Origin: DRQF01 sp964559135
GTDB taxonomy: Bacteria; Planctomycetota; GCA-002687715; DRQF01
Assembly (NCBI GenBank): GCA_964559135.1
Contig: CAZLGG010000031.1
Span: 1-37,894, forward strand
Length of the DNA: 37,894 nt
Direction: 5' to 3'
The notes under the pieces were generated by a model that saw nothing but the letters and a program-made list of their open reading frames with translations, did no database searches and was not told the origin of the DNA. Below, in pieces: positions 1-7,678 of this stretch (the stretch's first letter is position 1; each line of letters begins with the position of its first letter). A program made the position numbers and the translations under genes.

Positions 1-1121
1 GATTGGCAAGGCGCGAGCGGTTTCGCGCCGTGCTTCGAGACGCGGCCTGGACATCTCTCGGTGTCATCCTCTATGTCGTGGCGCGGTGGCGGGTGCTCGG
101 GGAGGGGTTCGGGCAGGAGGAGCGCGACGCCGCGGGTGCGCTGTTCGAAATGGGGCGCGGCTGGTTGGAGTACCTCCAGACGTTCCTCCTCCTTCGCCAA
201 CCCGTCTTCGATCAGTACTGGCCCACGCCTTCCCCCGCGACCCTCGCGGTCTTGGGCTGGGGACTCATGGCCGTGCCGGCGGTCTGGGGTTCCCGAGCCG
301 TCTGGCGAGCAAGAACGGGCGACAAGCCCGGCCTCGCACCGCTGGGCGCCTTGGCCGTCGTCGGCGCGTTTCTCCCGGTCATGCAGTGGATTCCCCTCAA
401 CATCATCGTCGCGGACCGGTTTGCCTACCTGGCTCTCATGCCCGCGTCGGCTCTCGTCGTGGGGGGGCTTTTCAGATGGGCGCCGCGTCGGGCCGCCGCA
501 TGGGCCGCGGGCATCGTGATCCTCGTGAGTTCGGGCCGCACCCTCGTGGCCGAGCGATCCTGGCGCGACGACGAGCATCTGTGGAAAGCGGTTCTCGATC
601 GGAGAGCGGGAATGTCATTGTCGGGGCGCCCCTCCTGGTATCTGCGAGCTCGCTTCAATTGGGGGCGTGCCGTGTTCGATCGCTTTTCCGCCGCCGAATC
701 CGCGGGAGACCTGAAGGAGTTCGACGAGGCCTTCGCCGCCCTCCGCGAGGGTTATGAGTTGGCGCCGGGCGGTCCCGTGCGACTGGCTCGCGCGGCGTTA
801 CGCATGCACCGTCCTGTCGTCGCGTTCTCCGCCGCGGCGGAATCCATCTCCCGAGCGTTGGATGGAGATGCCGTGGCGCGGCGCAACCTGGATGCCGCCT
901 TCACCATCATGCAAGCGTCCCTCATCCAGGACGTTCTGAACGCTCCACCCGAACAGCGACGCGTTCGCGCTCGTGCCGCCCTCGCGGCGATGGAGAACCC
1001 GGAATTCGCTCTGGCCAGGCGCCTCGGCGCGGCCGGTCGGTTCCTGCGCCGTAGGCTCGTGCAGCTCCTCAAGATGAGAAAGACGCTTCTCGAGATTCTC
1101 GGACGGGGGAAGGACGCATGA
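1..1121 (+). CDS. TMTC/GT39-like membrane glycosyltransferase, C-terminal part
   Basis: The reading frame is open to the window edge, so the N-terminus is probably missing; the TTG at position 3 need not be the real start. The visible 372 residues hold four or five hydrophobic segments (about 17-33, 80-101, 112-131, 143-157 and 164-177). Between them lies the motif ADRFAYL (137-143), which resembles the (A/S)-(E/D)-R-Y-x-Y-L signature at the end of the membrane part of TMTC-like O-mannosyltransferases and related GT-C proteins. A soluble, alanine-rich helical C-terminus (about 180-372) follows, perhaps of degenerate TPR type. The stop overlaps the next gene by ATGA, which implies translational coupling with the radical SAM gene. 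Family placement is inferred from the motif and topology only; donor and acceptor are unknown. Confidence 0.6.
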   Translation, partial: LARRERFRAVLRDAAWTSLGVILYVVARWRVLGEGFGQEERDAAGALFEMGRGWLEYLQTFLLLRQPVFDQYWPTPSPATLAVLGWGLMAVPAVWGSRAVWRARTGDKPGLAPLGALAVVGAFLPVMQWIPLNIIVADRFAYLALMPASALVVGGLFRWAPRRAAAWAAGIVILVSSGRTLVAERSWRDDEHLWKAVLDRRAGMSLSGRPSWYLRARFNWGRAVFDRFSAAESAGDLKEFDEAFAALREGYELAPGGPVRLARAALRMHRPVVAFSAAAESISRALDGDAVARRNLDAAFTIMQASLIQDVLNAPPEQRRVRARAALAAMENPEFALARRLGAAGRFLRRRLVQLLKMRKTLLEILGRGKDA

Positions 1122-2224
1122 ATCGCTGGGTCGCCTTGGCCTCCGACGTGGCGCGATCGAATCTCATGTCGCGCCGCCTTCCTTTCAAGCTCACCTTGGC
1201 CGTCAACTACACCTGCAACTGCCGCTGTCCCATGTGTTCCATTTGGCAGCGCTCGAGCGACGGAGAGATGTCGCTTGCCGAGGTCGAGCGATTCTTCCGC
1301 CGCAACGGACGATGGTCATGGATCAACCTCACGGGGGGCGAGATCCTCATGAAAAAGGGCGCGCCGGAACTCGTCGACCTGGTCTTGCGTCACAATCCAA
1401 GGCTCTTTCTTCTCGACTTCCCGACCACGGCGTTTGCTCCCGACCGTCTGCTGGCTTTGGTGAAGCAGGCCCTCGGGAGTGGCGTCCGTCGCTTGGGTGT
1501 GACCGTGAGCCTCGATGGGCCGCCGGCCCTCCACGACGCACTCAGGGGGGTCCCTGGACTTTTCGCGAAAGCCATGGAGAGCATGAAGCGCCTGAGGGCT
1601 CTCGGTGACCGACGTCTCATCGTCAAGTTCGGATTCACGCTCCAACAGGCCAACAGTGACCAGTTGGAGGCGATGATCACGGCCGTGCAGGAAGAGATCC
1701 CCGACCTGTCCGCGGATGACATCCACCTCAACGCGGCGCAGGTGAGCCCCCACTACTACGGGAATGGAGACGGAGGGGATCGAGGAGTCTGGGGCAAGGA
1801 GGGCTGGGCCGAGTCCTGGGCGGACGTCGTGGCCGGGCACGTTCGCCGCCTCGAAGGCCGCGGGCCTGTGAGCGTTCTCGAACGCCTTTTCTTGAAGGGG
1901 CTCGTGGACTACCTTCGAACCGGGCGGAGCCCGGTCGCGTGCTCCTCTCTCGGATCTTCGGTCTTCGTGGATCCGTTCTGGAACGTATATCCCTGTGTGT
2001 CCTGGGACCGTCCCCTCGGTAACCTCCGAGAGGCGGATTTCGATCTGGCGGCGCTCATGAAGGCCCGCGTGGTTCGCGATGCGCGGGAGCAGATCGCGAA
2101 GCGGAAATGTCCCGATTGCTGGACCGCGTGCGAGGCCTACCAGTCGCTGCTGGGGCACGGTCTCGGGAGCGCGGGGCTGGCGCTCAAACGAGGAGCAGGA
2201 GCGAACGAAACATGCGACAAGTGA
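1118..2224 (+). CDS. Radical SAM/SPASM domain protein
   Basis: A 368-residue iron-sulfur enzyme of the radical SAM superfamily. The cluster-binding CxxxCxxC is C33-x3-C37-x2-C40, with an extra Cys35 inside it. The SAM-binding TGGE motif is at 72-75. A C-terminal SPASM or twitch-type region holds C275, C293, C331, C334 and C338, which could bind one auxiliary 4Fe-4S cluster. SPASM enzymes modify peptides or act in cofactor and heme biosynthesis, but nothing here fixes the substrate, and no small precursor peptide gene is visible nearby. The start overlaps the upstream gene by 4 nt (ATGA) with AAGGA 5 nt before it. The downstream exported protein starts inside its last codons. The three genes look like one transcript. 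Confidence 0.9.
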   Translation: MNRWVALASDVARSNLMSRRLPFKLTLAVNYTCNCRCPMCSIWQRSSDGEMSLAEVERFFRRNGRWSWINLTGGEILMKKGAPELVDLVLRHNPRLFLLDFPTTAFAPDRLLALVKQALGSGVRRLGVTVSLDGPPALHDALRGVPGLFAKAMESMKRLRALGDRRLIVKFGFTLQQANSDQLEAMITAVQEEIPDLSADDIHLNAAQVSPHYYGNGDGGDRGVWGKEGWAESWADVVAGHVRRLEGRGPVSVLERLFLKGLVDYLRTGRSPVACSSLGSSVFVDPFWNVYPCVSWDRPLGNLREADFDLAALMKARVVRDAREQIAKRKCPDCWTACEAYQSLLGHGLGSAGLALKRGAGANETCDK

Positions 2225-3045
2225 TGCCTCGGTGTCCAGGGATTTGCGGAGTTTTCCTCCTCGCCGCGGGACTGCTCGCCCAGACGCCGCCTCCCCCGAG
2301 CCAACCCGCCGTCGCGGAGGATCCCGCCGAACGTGTTTTGAGAGAGGTGGACTCCCGGATTCATTATCCCCGCCTCGAGGGCATGAAGGACGTCAGTTTC
2401 CTTTGGCAGCTGGAGGGGACGGGCCCTTTCCAGGCGCTTTCCAGCATCTGGATCAAGTACGCATGGAAGGCGCCGGCGAAGATCCGGATGGAGTACGTGC
2501 ACGGGGACGGGACGCCTCTCGAGGCCTTTCCCGACTTCGCCAAGACCCCCCAGGGCGAGGCGCTTTTCAAACATCTCGAACGGCAACTCCACGGGATGGC
2601 TCAGACCTTGGTCATCGGGATGCCGCTCCAGGTCATCTACAAGGACTACTACAAGGAAGTGAAGACCCGCGAGGTCAACCACAAGGTCGAGTACCGACTC
2701 GTCCTTCGGCCGAAGGCGAAAAAGGCGTTCACCCGGGTGGAGATTCGCATCCGGGACGGTCTTCCCCGCGAGTTCATCAAGACCGATGCCAAGGGGCGCG
2801 TCATGACGAGCCGTTTCCGATTCGAAAAGCGCGGGAAAAAGTGGCTCGTCACGGGCATGAAGGTCGAGCAGTCAGGGCAGCTCCTCATGGACGAGTCCTA
2901 TCACTACGTCCTCAAGAAGGGGCTGCTCGTCCTCCAGGAGATCGAGCGCGGTGTTCTTCGCGGCGAAAAGCGGAAGGTCAAGGTGCGCCTCGAGAATCTG
3001 CGCGTGAACCAGGGACTGAAGGACAGCGAATTCGAGCGATCCTGA
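2212..3045 (+). CDS. Exported LolA/DUF1571-like protein
   Basis: Predicted 277-residue exported protein with an N-terminal signal peptide (hydrophobic core GVFLLAAGLLAQ, cleavage probably near residue 24) and a proline-rich linker. The body alternates beta strands and basic residues and ends in VNQGLKDSEFE. This matches the general pattern of LolA/LolB-like half-barrel proteins, including the DUF1571 group common in planctomycetes, which are thought to carry lipoproteins or lipids in the periplasm. The ATG at 2212 has AGGAG 10 nt upstream. An in-frame ATG at 2224 overlaps the previous stop as TGATG and is an alternative start. Only 9 bp separate its stop from that of the convergent gene. The family call is an inference from shape. 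Confidence 0.65.
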   Translation: MRQVMPRCPGICGVFLLAAGLLAQTPPPPSQPAVAEDPAERVLREVDSRIHYPRLEGMKDVSFLWQLEGTGPFQALSSIWIKYAWKAPAKIRMEYVHGDGTPLEAFPDFAKTPQGEALFKHLERQLHGMAQTLVIGMPLQVIYKDYYKEVKTREVNHKVEYRLVLRPKAKKAFTRVEIRIRDGLPREFIKTDAKGRVMTSRFRFEKRGKKWLVTGMKVEQSGQLLMDESYHYVLKKGLLVLQEIERGVLRGEKRKVKVRLENLRVNQGLKDSEFERS

Positions 3046-3054
3046 GGCCCGGCC

Positions 3055-3390
3055 TTAGAGCAGCTCTTCGAGCTTCTCCACGGGTCTTCCCAGCACTGCA
3101 CGTTTTCCCTTGACGAGGATCGGGCGCTGCAGAAGCGTCGGGTGTTCTGCCATGAGCCCGAGGAGTTCCTCGTCGTCCGTATCCGTGGGGACGCCCAGCT
3201 TCTTCGCGTCACGGGTTCGGAGCAGGTCGTGGGGCGACATGCCGAGCTTGCGGAAGAGGTCCTTCAGCTCGTCCCGCGACAAGGGTTGTTCCGTGTACTC
3301 GCGGTAGACGTATTCCGCGCCCGATTCCCGGAGCAAGGCGACCGCCTTGCGACAGGTTCCTCACGTCTTCTTGCAGATCAACGTCATCAT
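3055..3390 (-). CDS. ArsC/Spx-family thioredoxin-fold protein, probable selenoprotein (Sec at residue 10)
   Basis: Read from the ATG at 3390, the frame gives MMTLICKKT, then TGA (3363-3361), then GTCRKAVALL and a full ArsC/Spx/YffB-type domain ending in TAA at 3055. It has 111 residues, normal for the family. The TGA sits where relatives have the first cysteine of a CxxC or CxTC motif, so selenocysteine gives U10-G-T-C13, a redox pair. Conserved family features follow: R58/R60 in the LLRTRDAKKLG block, R89 in the QRPIL block, and R97/R102 in KRAVLGRP. A hairpin of bacterial SECIS type lies directly after the TGA (separate entry). The protein probably acts as a thiol or selenol oxidoreductase; arsenate reduction is possible but unproven, since many relatives are not arsenate reductases. 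The ribosome site is weak. It lies 50 bp after the helicase gene on the same strand, probably co-transcribed. A plain nonsense mutation is the alternative, but the hairpin argues against it. Confidence 0.87.
3330..3363 (-). promoter_or_regulatory. Bacterial SECIS element (bSECIS)
   Basis: Reading the minus strand, the TGA (3363-3361) is followed by 10 nt, then GCAAGGC (3350-3344), loop GGTC (3343-3340) and GCCTTGC (3339-3333). This is a perfect 7-bp stem. GGA just after the TGA can also pair with TCC just after the stem, closing a lower helix across a bulge. The distance from UGA to the loop is 17 nt. The E. coli fdhF SECIS also has 17 nt, and its loop contains GGUC, which SelB contacts. The hairpin is inside the coding region, as bacterial SECIS elements are. 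Confidence 0.82.
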
Positions 3391-3440
3391 GGTTGTTTCT
3401 CGAAAGACAGTCGAAATCCCTGGTTGTCTCATCCCAGCCT

Positions 3441-5405
3441 TCAGACGCAGCGAAGCTGCTTCTCGGCGTCGACCTCGTCGCGATTGATGAGCTGGATCGC
3501 CGTTCGGCACGCATCGCTGACATGGTGGTCCTTGGGGAGCGCCCATGAGAGTTGCCTCAAGACCTGGATCGTGAGCCTGAAGGCGCGGACGAGATCCCCG
3601 TCCTGCATGTTCGTGAGACCCCGGAGCCTTTGAAAGGTATCGCCCATCATCCACGCCTCGAGAACGAGGGAAAGCCCGAAGTCCAAGGGTTTGAGCAGGT
3701 GCTCGCGACCGCACTGCGACTCCGACCTTCGAAACGCGCGAAGCCGTTTCGTGGCCCGATTGACCACGGGGGAGGGCAGAGTCGAGGACTGAATGCGCTG
3801 CGGTGGGCCCCCTCGAGATCGCTCTTCGTAGACGATGGAAGCGGCCAAGAGGGCGCATTGGAGTGGATCGAGATCCTCGAAGCAACCCTCCCAGAAGAGT
3901 TCCGTGAGGTGGATCTCGAACCCCGCCAAGCGGGTGCAGAATCGTCCTTTCCCGGTCAGTCCCTCCTCGTCGAGATAGCTGCGCCCTTGCAGGATGGTGA
4001 GCGCTTGCTGAAGGCTCTTGATGGCATGCTTCGGTGACTTGCGCTGAAAAGCGCTGAAGCTTTTCTTCACGGCCTCCTCGATGCGGTCGCCCATGAGGCG
4101 TTTCAGGTTCAACGTCGTGGCGTAGCCCAGGTCGAACTGGCTGATGACGGCGCCCGGATTCTTGTGCAGGATCGCATTGACGATCTTCGGCGTGTCCCGT
4201 TCGGGGTCGAGGATGGCGTAGACCTCGCCTTCCGTGTCGATGCCCTGGCGGCCCGCGCGCCCGGCCATCTGCCGGAAGCTGAGTGACGACATGGGTTTCA
4301 TGTCCACGCCGTCGAACTTCCACAGAGAATCGAAAACGACGCAGCGGGCCGGCATGTTCACGCCCAGCGCAAAGGTCTCGGTGGTGAAGAGGAGTTTCAC
4401 GAGCCCCGAGCAGAAGAGACGTTCCACGATGTCCTTGAAGATCGGCATGATCCCGGCGTGGTGATAAAGAACGCCTCTTTGAGCGTGCTCACGAAGAACC
4501 GGCGTCGCAGGATGCGTGGCGGCTCCATAGCGCTCCACGAGGTCGTCAAAGAGCTTCAGAACCCGTCTCTCCTCGTCCGGTTCGAGGAGTTTCAGCTTCT
4601 TTTGGTAGCGGCGGGCGAGGGTTTCGCATTTCCTCCGACTGAACGAGAAGTAGAGCAGCGGCATGCGGCGGTCACGCACGAGAATGCGGATGAGATCCCG
4701 CTTTCTCTGGGGCGGGCGATGGCGACCACCGCGTCGGTCGCGGTGATGATGTCGGACCGTGCGCGCTTTTTGACGCGCAGCCGTGAGATTCTGCTTGAGG
4801 TCTTTCGGTTCGAAGATTCCCGGCTCGTCGAGGAAGAGGAAACGATGAAGCGGCACCGGCCGCTCGCTGGTGTGTACGAGGTCCACGTGCGTGTCGCGGA
4901 TGGACGTCATCCAATCGGTGAGTTCGTCCAGATTGCCGATCGTCGCCGACAGGGCGATGAATCGGATGTTCGGCGGGGCGAAGATGATGGTCTCTTCCCA
5001 GACCGACCCACGGTCAGGGTCGCCGAGGTAGTGCACCTCATCGAAGACCAGGTAATCGATGTTGTCGAGCCGCTTGACATCCTCGAAGATCGTGTTGCGA
5101 AAAATCTCCGTCGTCATGATGAGAATCGGCGCGGTCGGGTTGATGGTCACGTCGCCGGTCATGATTCCGACCTTGTCGTCCCCGTAGCTCTCCATGAAGT
5201 CCCTATACTTCTGGTTGGAGAGCGCCTTGATGGGGGACGTGTAGACGATGCGCCTTTGATTTCGAAGCGCCGTATCGATGGCGTACTCGGCGATGACGGT
5301 CTTGCCGGCGCCCGTTGGGGCCGAGACGATGACGGAGTGCCCTCGTTCGATGGACTGGATCGCCTGTTCCTGGAAGGGATAGAGCTCAAAGCCCTTGTAT
5401 CTCAT
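3441..5405 (-). CDS. Ski2/Mtr4-like DExH RNA helicase
   Basis: 654-residue superfamily 2 helicase. Motifs in order: a Q-like FQEQAI (11-16), Walker A APTGAGKT (29-36), SPIKALSNQ, DEVH box (122-125), SAT (153-155), LFTTETFALGVNMP, and motif VI QMAGRAGRQG (379-388). The C-terminal region resembles a DSHCT domain (DLVRAFRLTIQVLRQL near the end). It is much shorter than Mtr4 or actinobacterial HelY and seems to lack the arch insertion. A histidine- and arginine-rich stretch lies near 216-237 between the RecA domains. Relatives unwind RNA in decay or rRNA processing; the substrate here is unknown. A TTGACG box is upstream and no Shine-Dalgarno is evident before the ATG. The gene diverges from yebC and precedes the selenoprotein gene. 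Confidence 0.93.
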   Translation of the reverse strand: MRYKGFELYPFQEQAIQSIERGHSVIVSAPTGAGKTVIAEYAIDTALRNQRRIVYTSPIKALSNQKYRDFMESYGDDKVGIMTGDVTINPTAPILIMTTEIFRNTIFEDVKRLDNIDYLVFDEVHYLGDPDRGSVWEETIIFAPPNIRFIALSATIGNLDELTDWMTSIRDTHVDLVHTSERPVPLHRFLFLDEPGIFEPKDLKQNLTAARQKARTVRHHHRDRRGGRHRPPQRKRDLIRILVRDRRMPLLYFSFSRRKCETLARRYQKKLKLLEPDEERRVLKLFDDLVERYGAATHPATPVLREHAQRGVLYHHAGIMPIFKDIVERLFCSGLVKLLFTTETFALGVNMPARCVVFDSLWKFDGVDMKPMSSLSFRQMAGRAGRQGIDTEGEVYAILDPERDTPKIVNAILHKNPGAVISQFDLGYATTLNLKRLMGDRIEEAVKKSFSAFQRKSPKHAIKSLQQALTILQGRSYLDEEGLTGKGRFCTRLAGFEIHLTELFWEGCFEDLDPLQCALLAASIVYEERSRGGPPQRIQSSTLPSPVVNRATKRLRAFRRSESQCGREHLLKPLDFGLSLVLEAWMMGDTFQRLRGLTNMQDGDLVRAFRLTIQVLRQLSWALPKDHHVSDACRTAIQLINRDEVDAEKQLRCV

Positions 5406-5440
5406 GGCTGAATCTGACCGGAAGTCCGGATCTCGTCAAG
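5403..5440 (-). promoter_or_regulatory. Candidate promoter of the helicase gene, possibly leaderless
   Basis: On the minus strand, TTGACG (5439-5434) matches five of six bases of the -35 consensus. After a 17-nt spacer comes a weak -10, CAGATT (5416-5411). The helicase ATG starts 5 nt after this hexamer, where transcription would begin, and no ribosome binding site is seen. The spacer contains CCGGA-AG-TCCGG (5418-5429), a palindrome that could bind a regulator. Confidence 0.4.
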
Positions 5441-5467
5441 GCTTGAAGTCGCCGATCACGAGATCCG
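5427..5467. repeat. 10-bp inverted repeat in the helicase/yebC divergent region
   Basis: CGGATCTCGT (5427-5436) and ACGAGATCCG (5458-5467) are exact inverted copies, 21 bp apart. The left arm covers part of the candidate -35 box of the helicase gene; the right arm lies just upstream of the candidate yebC promoter. It could be an operator with two half sites or an mRNA hairpin. Confidence 0.55.
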
Positions 5468-5479
5468 ACGGGGACCGCG

Positions 5480-5509
5480 TTGCCGCCCGGCGAGCCCCGT
5501 TGCTATGCT
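5480..5509 (+). promoter_or_regulatory. Candidate sigma-70 promoter of yebC
   Basis: TTGCCG (5480-5485), an 18-nt spacer and TATGCT (5504-5509), with TG one base before the -10 (extended -10, TGCTATGCT). The start codon is 30 nt further on, leaving room for the visible ribosome binding site. Confidence 0.55.
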
Positions 5510-5538
5510 GGATTCGACCCTTGAGGAGCAGTTTTCAC

Positions 5539-6294
5539 ATGGCCGGTCACTCCCACGCAGCGAACATCCGCCACCGCAAGGCGGCCGTGGACAAAAAGCG
5601 CAGCAAGATATTCTCCAAGATTGCTCGGCGCATCATCGTGGAAGCGCGTCTGGGCGATCCCGACCCGGAAACGAACGCCGCCCTGCGGCTGATCGTGGAA
5701 ACCGCGCGTGCCGCGAACATGCCGAAGGACGTCATTCAGAGAAACATCGACAAGGGGGCTGGAGTCGGTGCCGACACCGTCGCTTACGAGGACGTCGTGT
5801 ACGAGGGATACGCCCAGGGTGGCGTCGCCGTGATGGTGGAAGGCCTGACGGATAACCGCAATCGGACGAGCCCGGAGATCAAGAAGCTCTTCGAACGCGC
5901 GGGCGGAAACCTGGGACAGCCTGGCTGCGTTGGTTACCTCTTCGAAAGCAAGGCCGTTTTCCTCGTGAAGGGGGAAGGCAAGAGCGAGGACGAGGTCATG
6001 GAGGCCGTCCTGGACCTCGGCGCGGAGGACATGGAAGCCGTGGATGACGGGTACATGATCACCGCCGCGCCTTCCGAATTCGTGGCGATCAAGGCGGGGC
6101 TCGAGGAGAGAGGGTTCGAGCTGGAGCTGGCCGAGGTCCAGAAACTGGCCCAGAACACGATCGAAATCACCGACGAAGCGCAGGCACGCAAGGTTCTGAA
6201 GCTGATCGAGGCCCTCGAGGATCACGAGGACGTTCAAAACGTCTCCACGAACCACAGCCTCTCCGAGGAGCTTTCCGCCAAACTCGAGGCCTGA
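5539..6294 (+). CDS. yebC: YebC/PmpR family (DUF28) protein
   Basis: 251-residue member of the YebC/PmpR/TACO1 family. The N-terminus MAGHSHAANIRHRK is the family hallmark (usually MAGHSKWxNIxHRK), with HAA replacing KWA. Family segments follow: KIFSKIARRI, NMPKDVIQRNIDKGAG, YEGYAQGGVAVMVEGLTDNRNRT, the GGNLGQPGCVGYLF block and the C-terminal EALEDHEDVQNVSTN. Members act as transcription regulators or as translation factors that relieve ribosome stalling at proline-rich stretches. The start at 5539 is set by the hallmark N-terminus and by GAGGAG 10 nt upstream; the frame continues further 5' but that part does not look like the protein. It is followed by a strong hairpin shared with the convergent gene. 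Confidence 0.96.
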   Translation: MAGHSHAANIRHRKAAVDKKRSKIFSKIARRIIVEARLGDPDPETNAALRLIVETARAANMPKDVIQRNIDKGAGVGADTVAYEDVVYEGYAQGGVAVMVEGLTDNRNRTSPEIKKLFERAGGNLGQPGCVGYLFESKAVFLVKGEGKSEDEVMEAVLDLGAEDMEAVDDGYMITAAPSEFVAIKAGLEERGFELELAEVQKLAQNTIEITDEAQARKVLKLIEALEDHEDVQNVSTNHSLSEELSAKLEA

Positions 6295-6303
6295 ATCGCC
6301 ACG

Positions 6304-6335
6304 AAAAAAGCCGCGCGCTCAAAGAGCGCGCGGCT
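6304..6335. terminator. Intrinsic terminator between convergent genes
   Basis: GCCGCGCGCTC (6310-6320), loop AAA, GAGCGCGCGGC (6324-6334), extended by an A-T pair to 12 bp. On the minus strand the stem is followed by six T residues (6309-6304), so it is a classical terminator for the secreted-protein gene ending at 6369. It may also stop yebC transcripts. Confidence 0.9.
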
Positions 6336-6368
6336 GTACGAGGCAGGATTCAGCTCGATCGCATCAGA

Positions 6369-7589
6369 TCAGAAGATGAACCAGTTGAAGCCCAGGCCCA
6401 GCTCGAGGAAGGTGAGCGTGGCCGGGGGGTTGGCGCCCCCTGGGCCGGCGAGAGCCGACGAGAAGAGCTCGCCCACCGAGTCCATGCCGCTGGGGCTGGT
6501 GTAGCCGCCGGCGGCCAGAGCATTCGTGAAGCCCGTGTTCGTCCCGTCCGAAAGGTCCGTGTCGGTACCCATCCCGGAGACGGCGGCGTCGTCCCCGTCG
6601 GTGACGCCGACGATGAAGTCGTCAGTGTTGGTGGGATCCGGCGTGAGGCCCGACAGGTCGAGGATGACCGTTCCCGCGGGCTGCGTCGGGTCGTTGAAGA
6701 TCGCCTTGAAGTTGCCGGCGGAGCTGGCGTTGGCACCCCACCAGTTCTGGCTGTTGAACTGACACTCGACCATGCCGTTCGGAGCTTCGACGACGTCGTA
6801 GGTTGCGCCGCTCATCGTGCCCATGCGGTTGAGGTCGCTGTAGGCCAAGGCGACACCGGCGTTGCCAGGCGTGTTCCAGCCGTTGAAGAACTCGCCCATG
6901 GTTTCCGAGAAGTCTCCGGAACCCGCGACGAAGGTGATGTACCCGTTCGAGTTCATGAACACGTCGTTGAAGACCATACCGCCCAGGTTGATGGGAGTGA
7001 TCAGCGTATGTTGGACGTTGCCATCGTCAGCGAGGGTGTAGCTGGTCGTGACCGCGCCGACGGCGAAGACCATGTCGCCCGCTTCGGTGTTGTCGAAGGG
7101 GAAGGGCATGGCGGTCGGATCCGAGACGATGGCCTGCACGGCGACGCTGGCGCCGGTCAGGAAAAGCGGCGTCGTGACGACGAGGTCGAAGTCACCGCTG
7201 CCGTTGGTGGCGGCGAACGGGTCCAGCAGAGGGTTGCCCGTGTTGCCGATTCCGTCCATCACCAAATTGACGCCGGAGAGACCGGCTCCGCCGACATCGA
7301 TCGAGTCGCCCCAGGACGTGGCGAGCTGGGGGCCGGTGATCGGAAGCCCGCTCGCCAGGAGAGCGAATCCTGCATCCGCGTTGGCGCCGGAGTTGATGTG
7401 AATGTCGAGGTTGCTGGGTTGCGCCGTGTTGACGGCGACCGTGTGGGCCACGGGGTCGGAGACGCTGGGCTGCACGCCGTTGATATCGAGCGACGCATTG
7501 GCGTCGTTGATGGTGAGCTGAGCCTGGGCGGCGGGCGCCATCGCCAGGGCCGCCGTCAGGGCCAGGTAGAGAAACGATTGCTTCTTCAT
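6369..7589 (-). CDS. Secreted protein of unknown function, nidogen-like segment
   Basis: 406 residues with a clear signal peptide (MKKQSFLYLALTAALAMAP, cleavage near AQA/Q at 23-24). The mature protein is acidic and rich in Gly, Asn, Asp, Ser and Thr, with almost no Lys or Cys, typical of extracellular beta-rich proteins. A middle segment (FNDVFMNSNGYITF, later FFNGWNTPGNAG and LAYSDLNRM) resembles the nidogen-like pattern of surface proteins. The last residues are aromatic (FNWFIF), which recalls an outer-membrane C-terminal signal, but I do not call a barrel. Start is supported by AAGGAG 7 nt upstream. It lies 89 bp after another secreted-protein gene on the same strand and ends at a strong terminator. 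I do not recognise a function. Confidence 0.85.
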   Translation of the reverse strand: MKKQSFLYLALTAALAMAPAAQAQLTINDANASLDINGVQPSVSDPVAHTVAVNTAQPSNLDIHINSGANADAGFALLASGLPITGPQLATSWGDSIDVGGAGLSGVNLVMDGIGNTGNPLLDPFAATNGSGDFDLVVTTPLFLTGASVAVQAIVSDPTAMPFPFDNTEAGDMVFAVGAVTTSYTLADDGNVQHTLITPINLGGMVFNDVFMNSNGYITFVAGSGDFSETMGEFFNGWNTPGNAGVALAYSDLNRMGTMSGATYDVVEAPNGMVECQFNSQNWWGANASSAGNFKAIFNDPTQPAGTVILDLSGLTPDPTNTDDFIVGVTDGDDAAVSGMGTDTDLSDGTNTGFTNALAAGGYTSPSGMDSVGELFSSALAGPGGANPPATLTFLELGLGFNWFIF

Positions 7590-7678
7590 CTAAGAACTCC
7601 TTGTGATGCCGCGTCGTGCGCGGCCTTCATTCGATTGTGGGAATGGCCTGGGAAAGGCCACGGATGTTGCTTTCAGGG

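Noticed and set aside
3055..3336. A shorter ArsC-like gene starting at the TTG at 3336
   Set aside because: It would lack the first beta strand and the active site, and its upstream codons clearly continue the family sequence.
3361..3363. TGA as a nonsense mutation or sequencing error making the ArsC-like gene a pseudogene
   Set aside because: The rest of the gene is intact, the stop replaces exactly the redox cysteine, and a SECIS-like hairpin follows at the correct distance. All three together are unlikely by chance.
7620..7670. Hairpin TGGCC/GGCCA between the two secreted-protein genes as a terminator
   Set aside because: Only 5 bp with a 7-nt loop and no T run; too weak to call.
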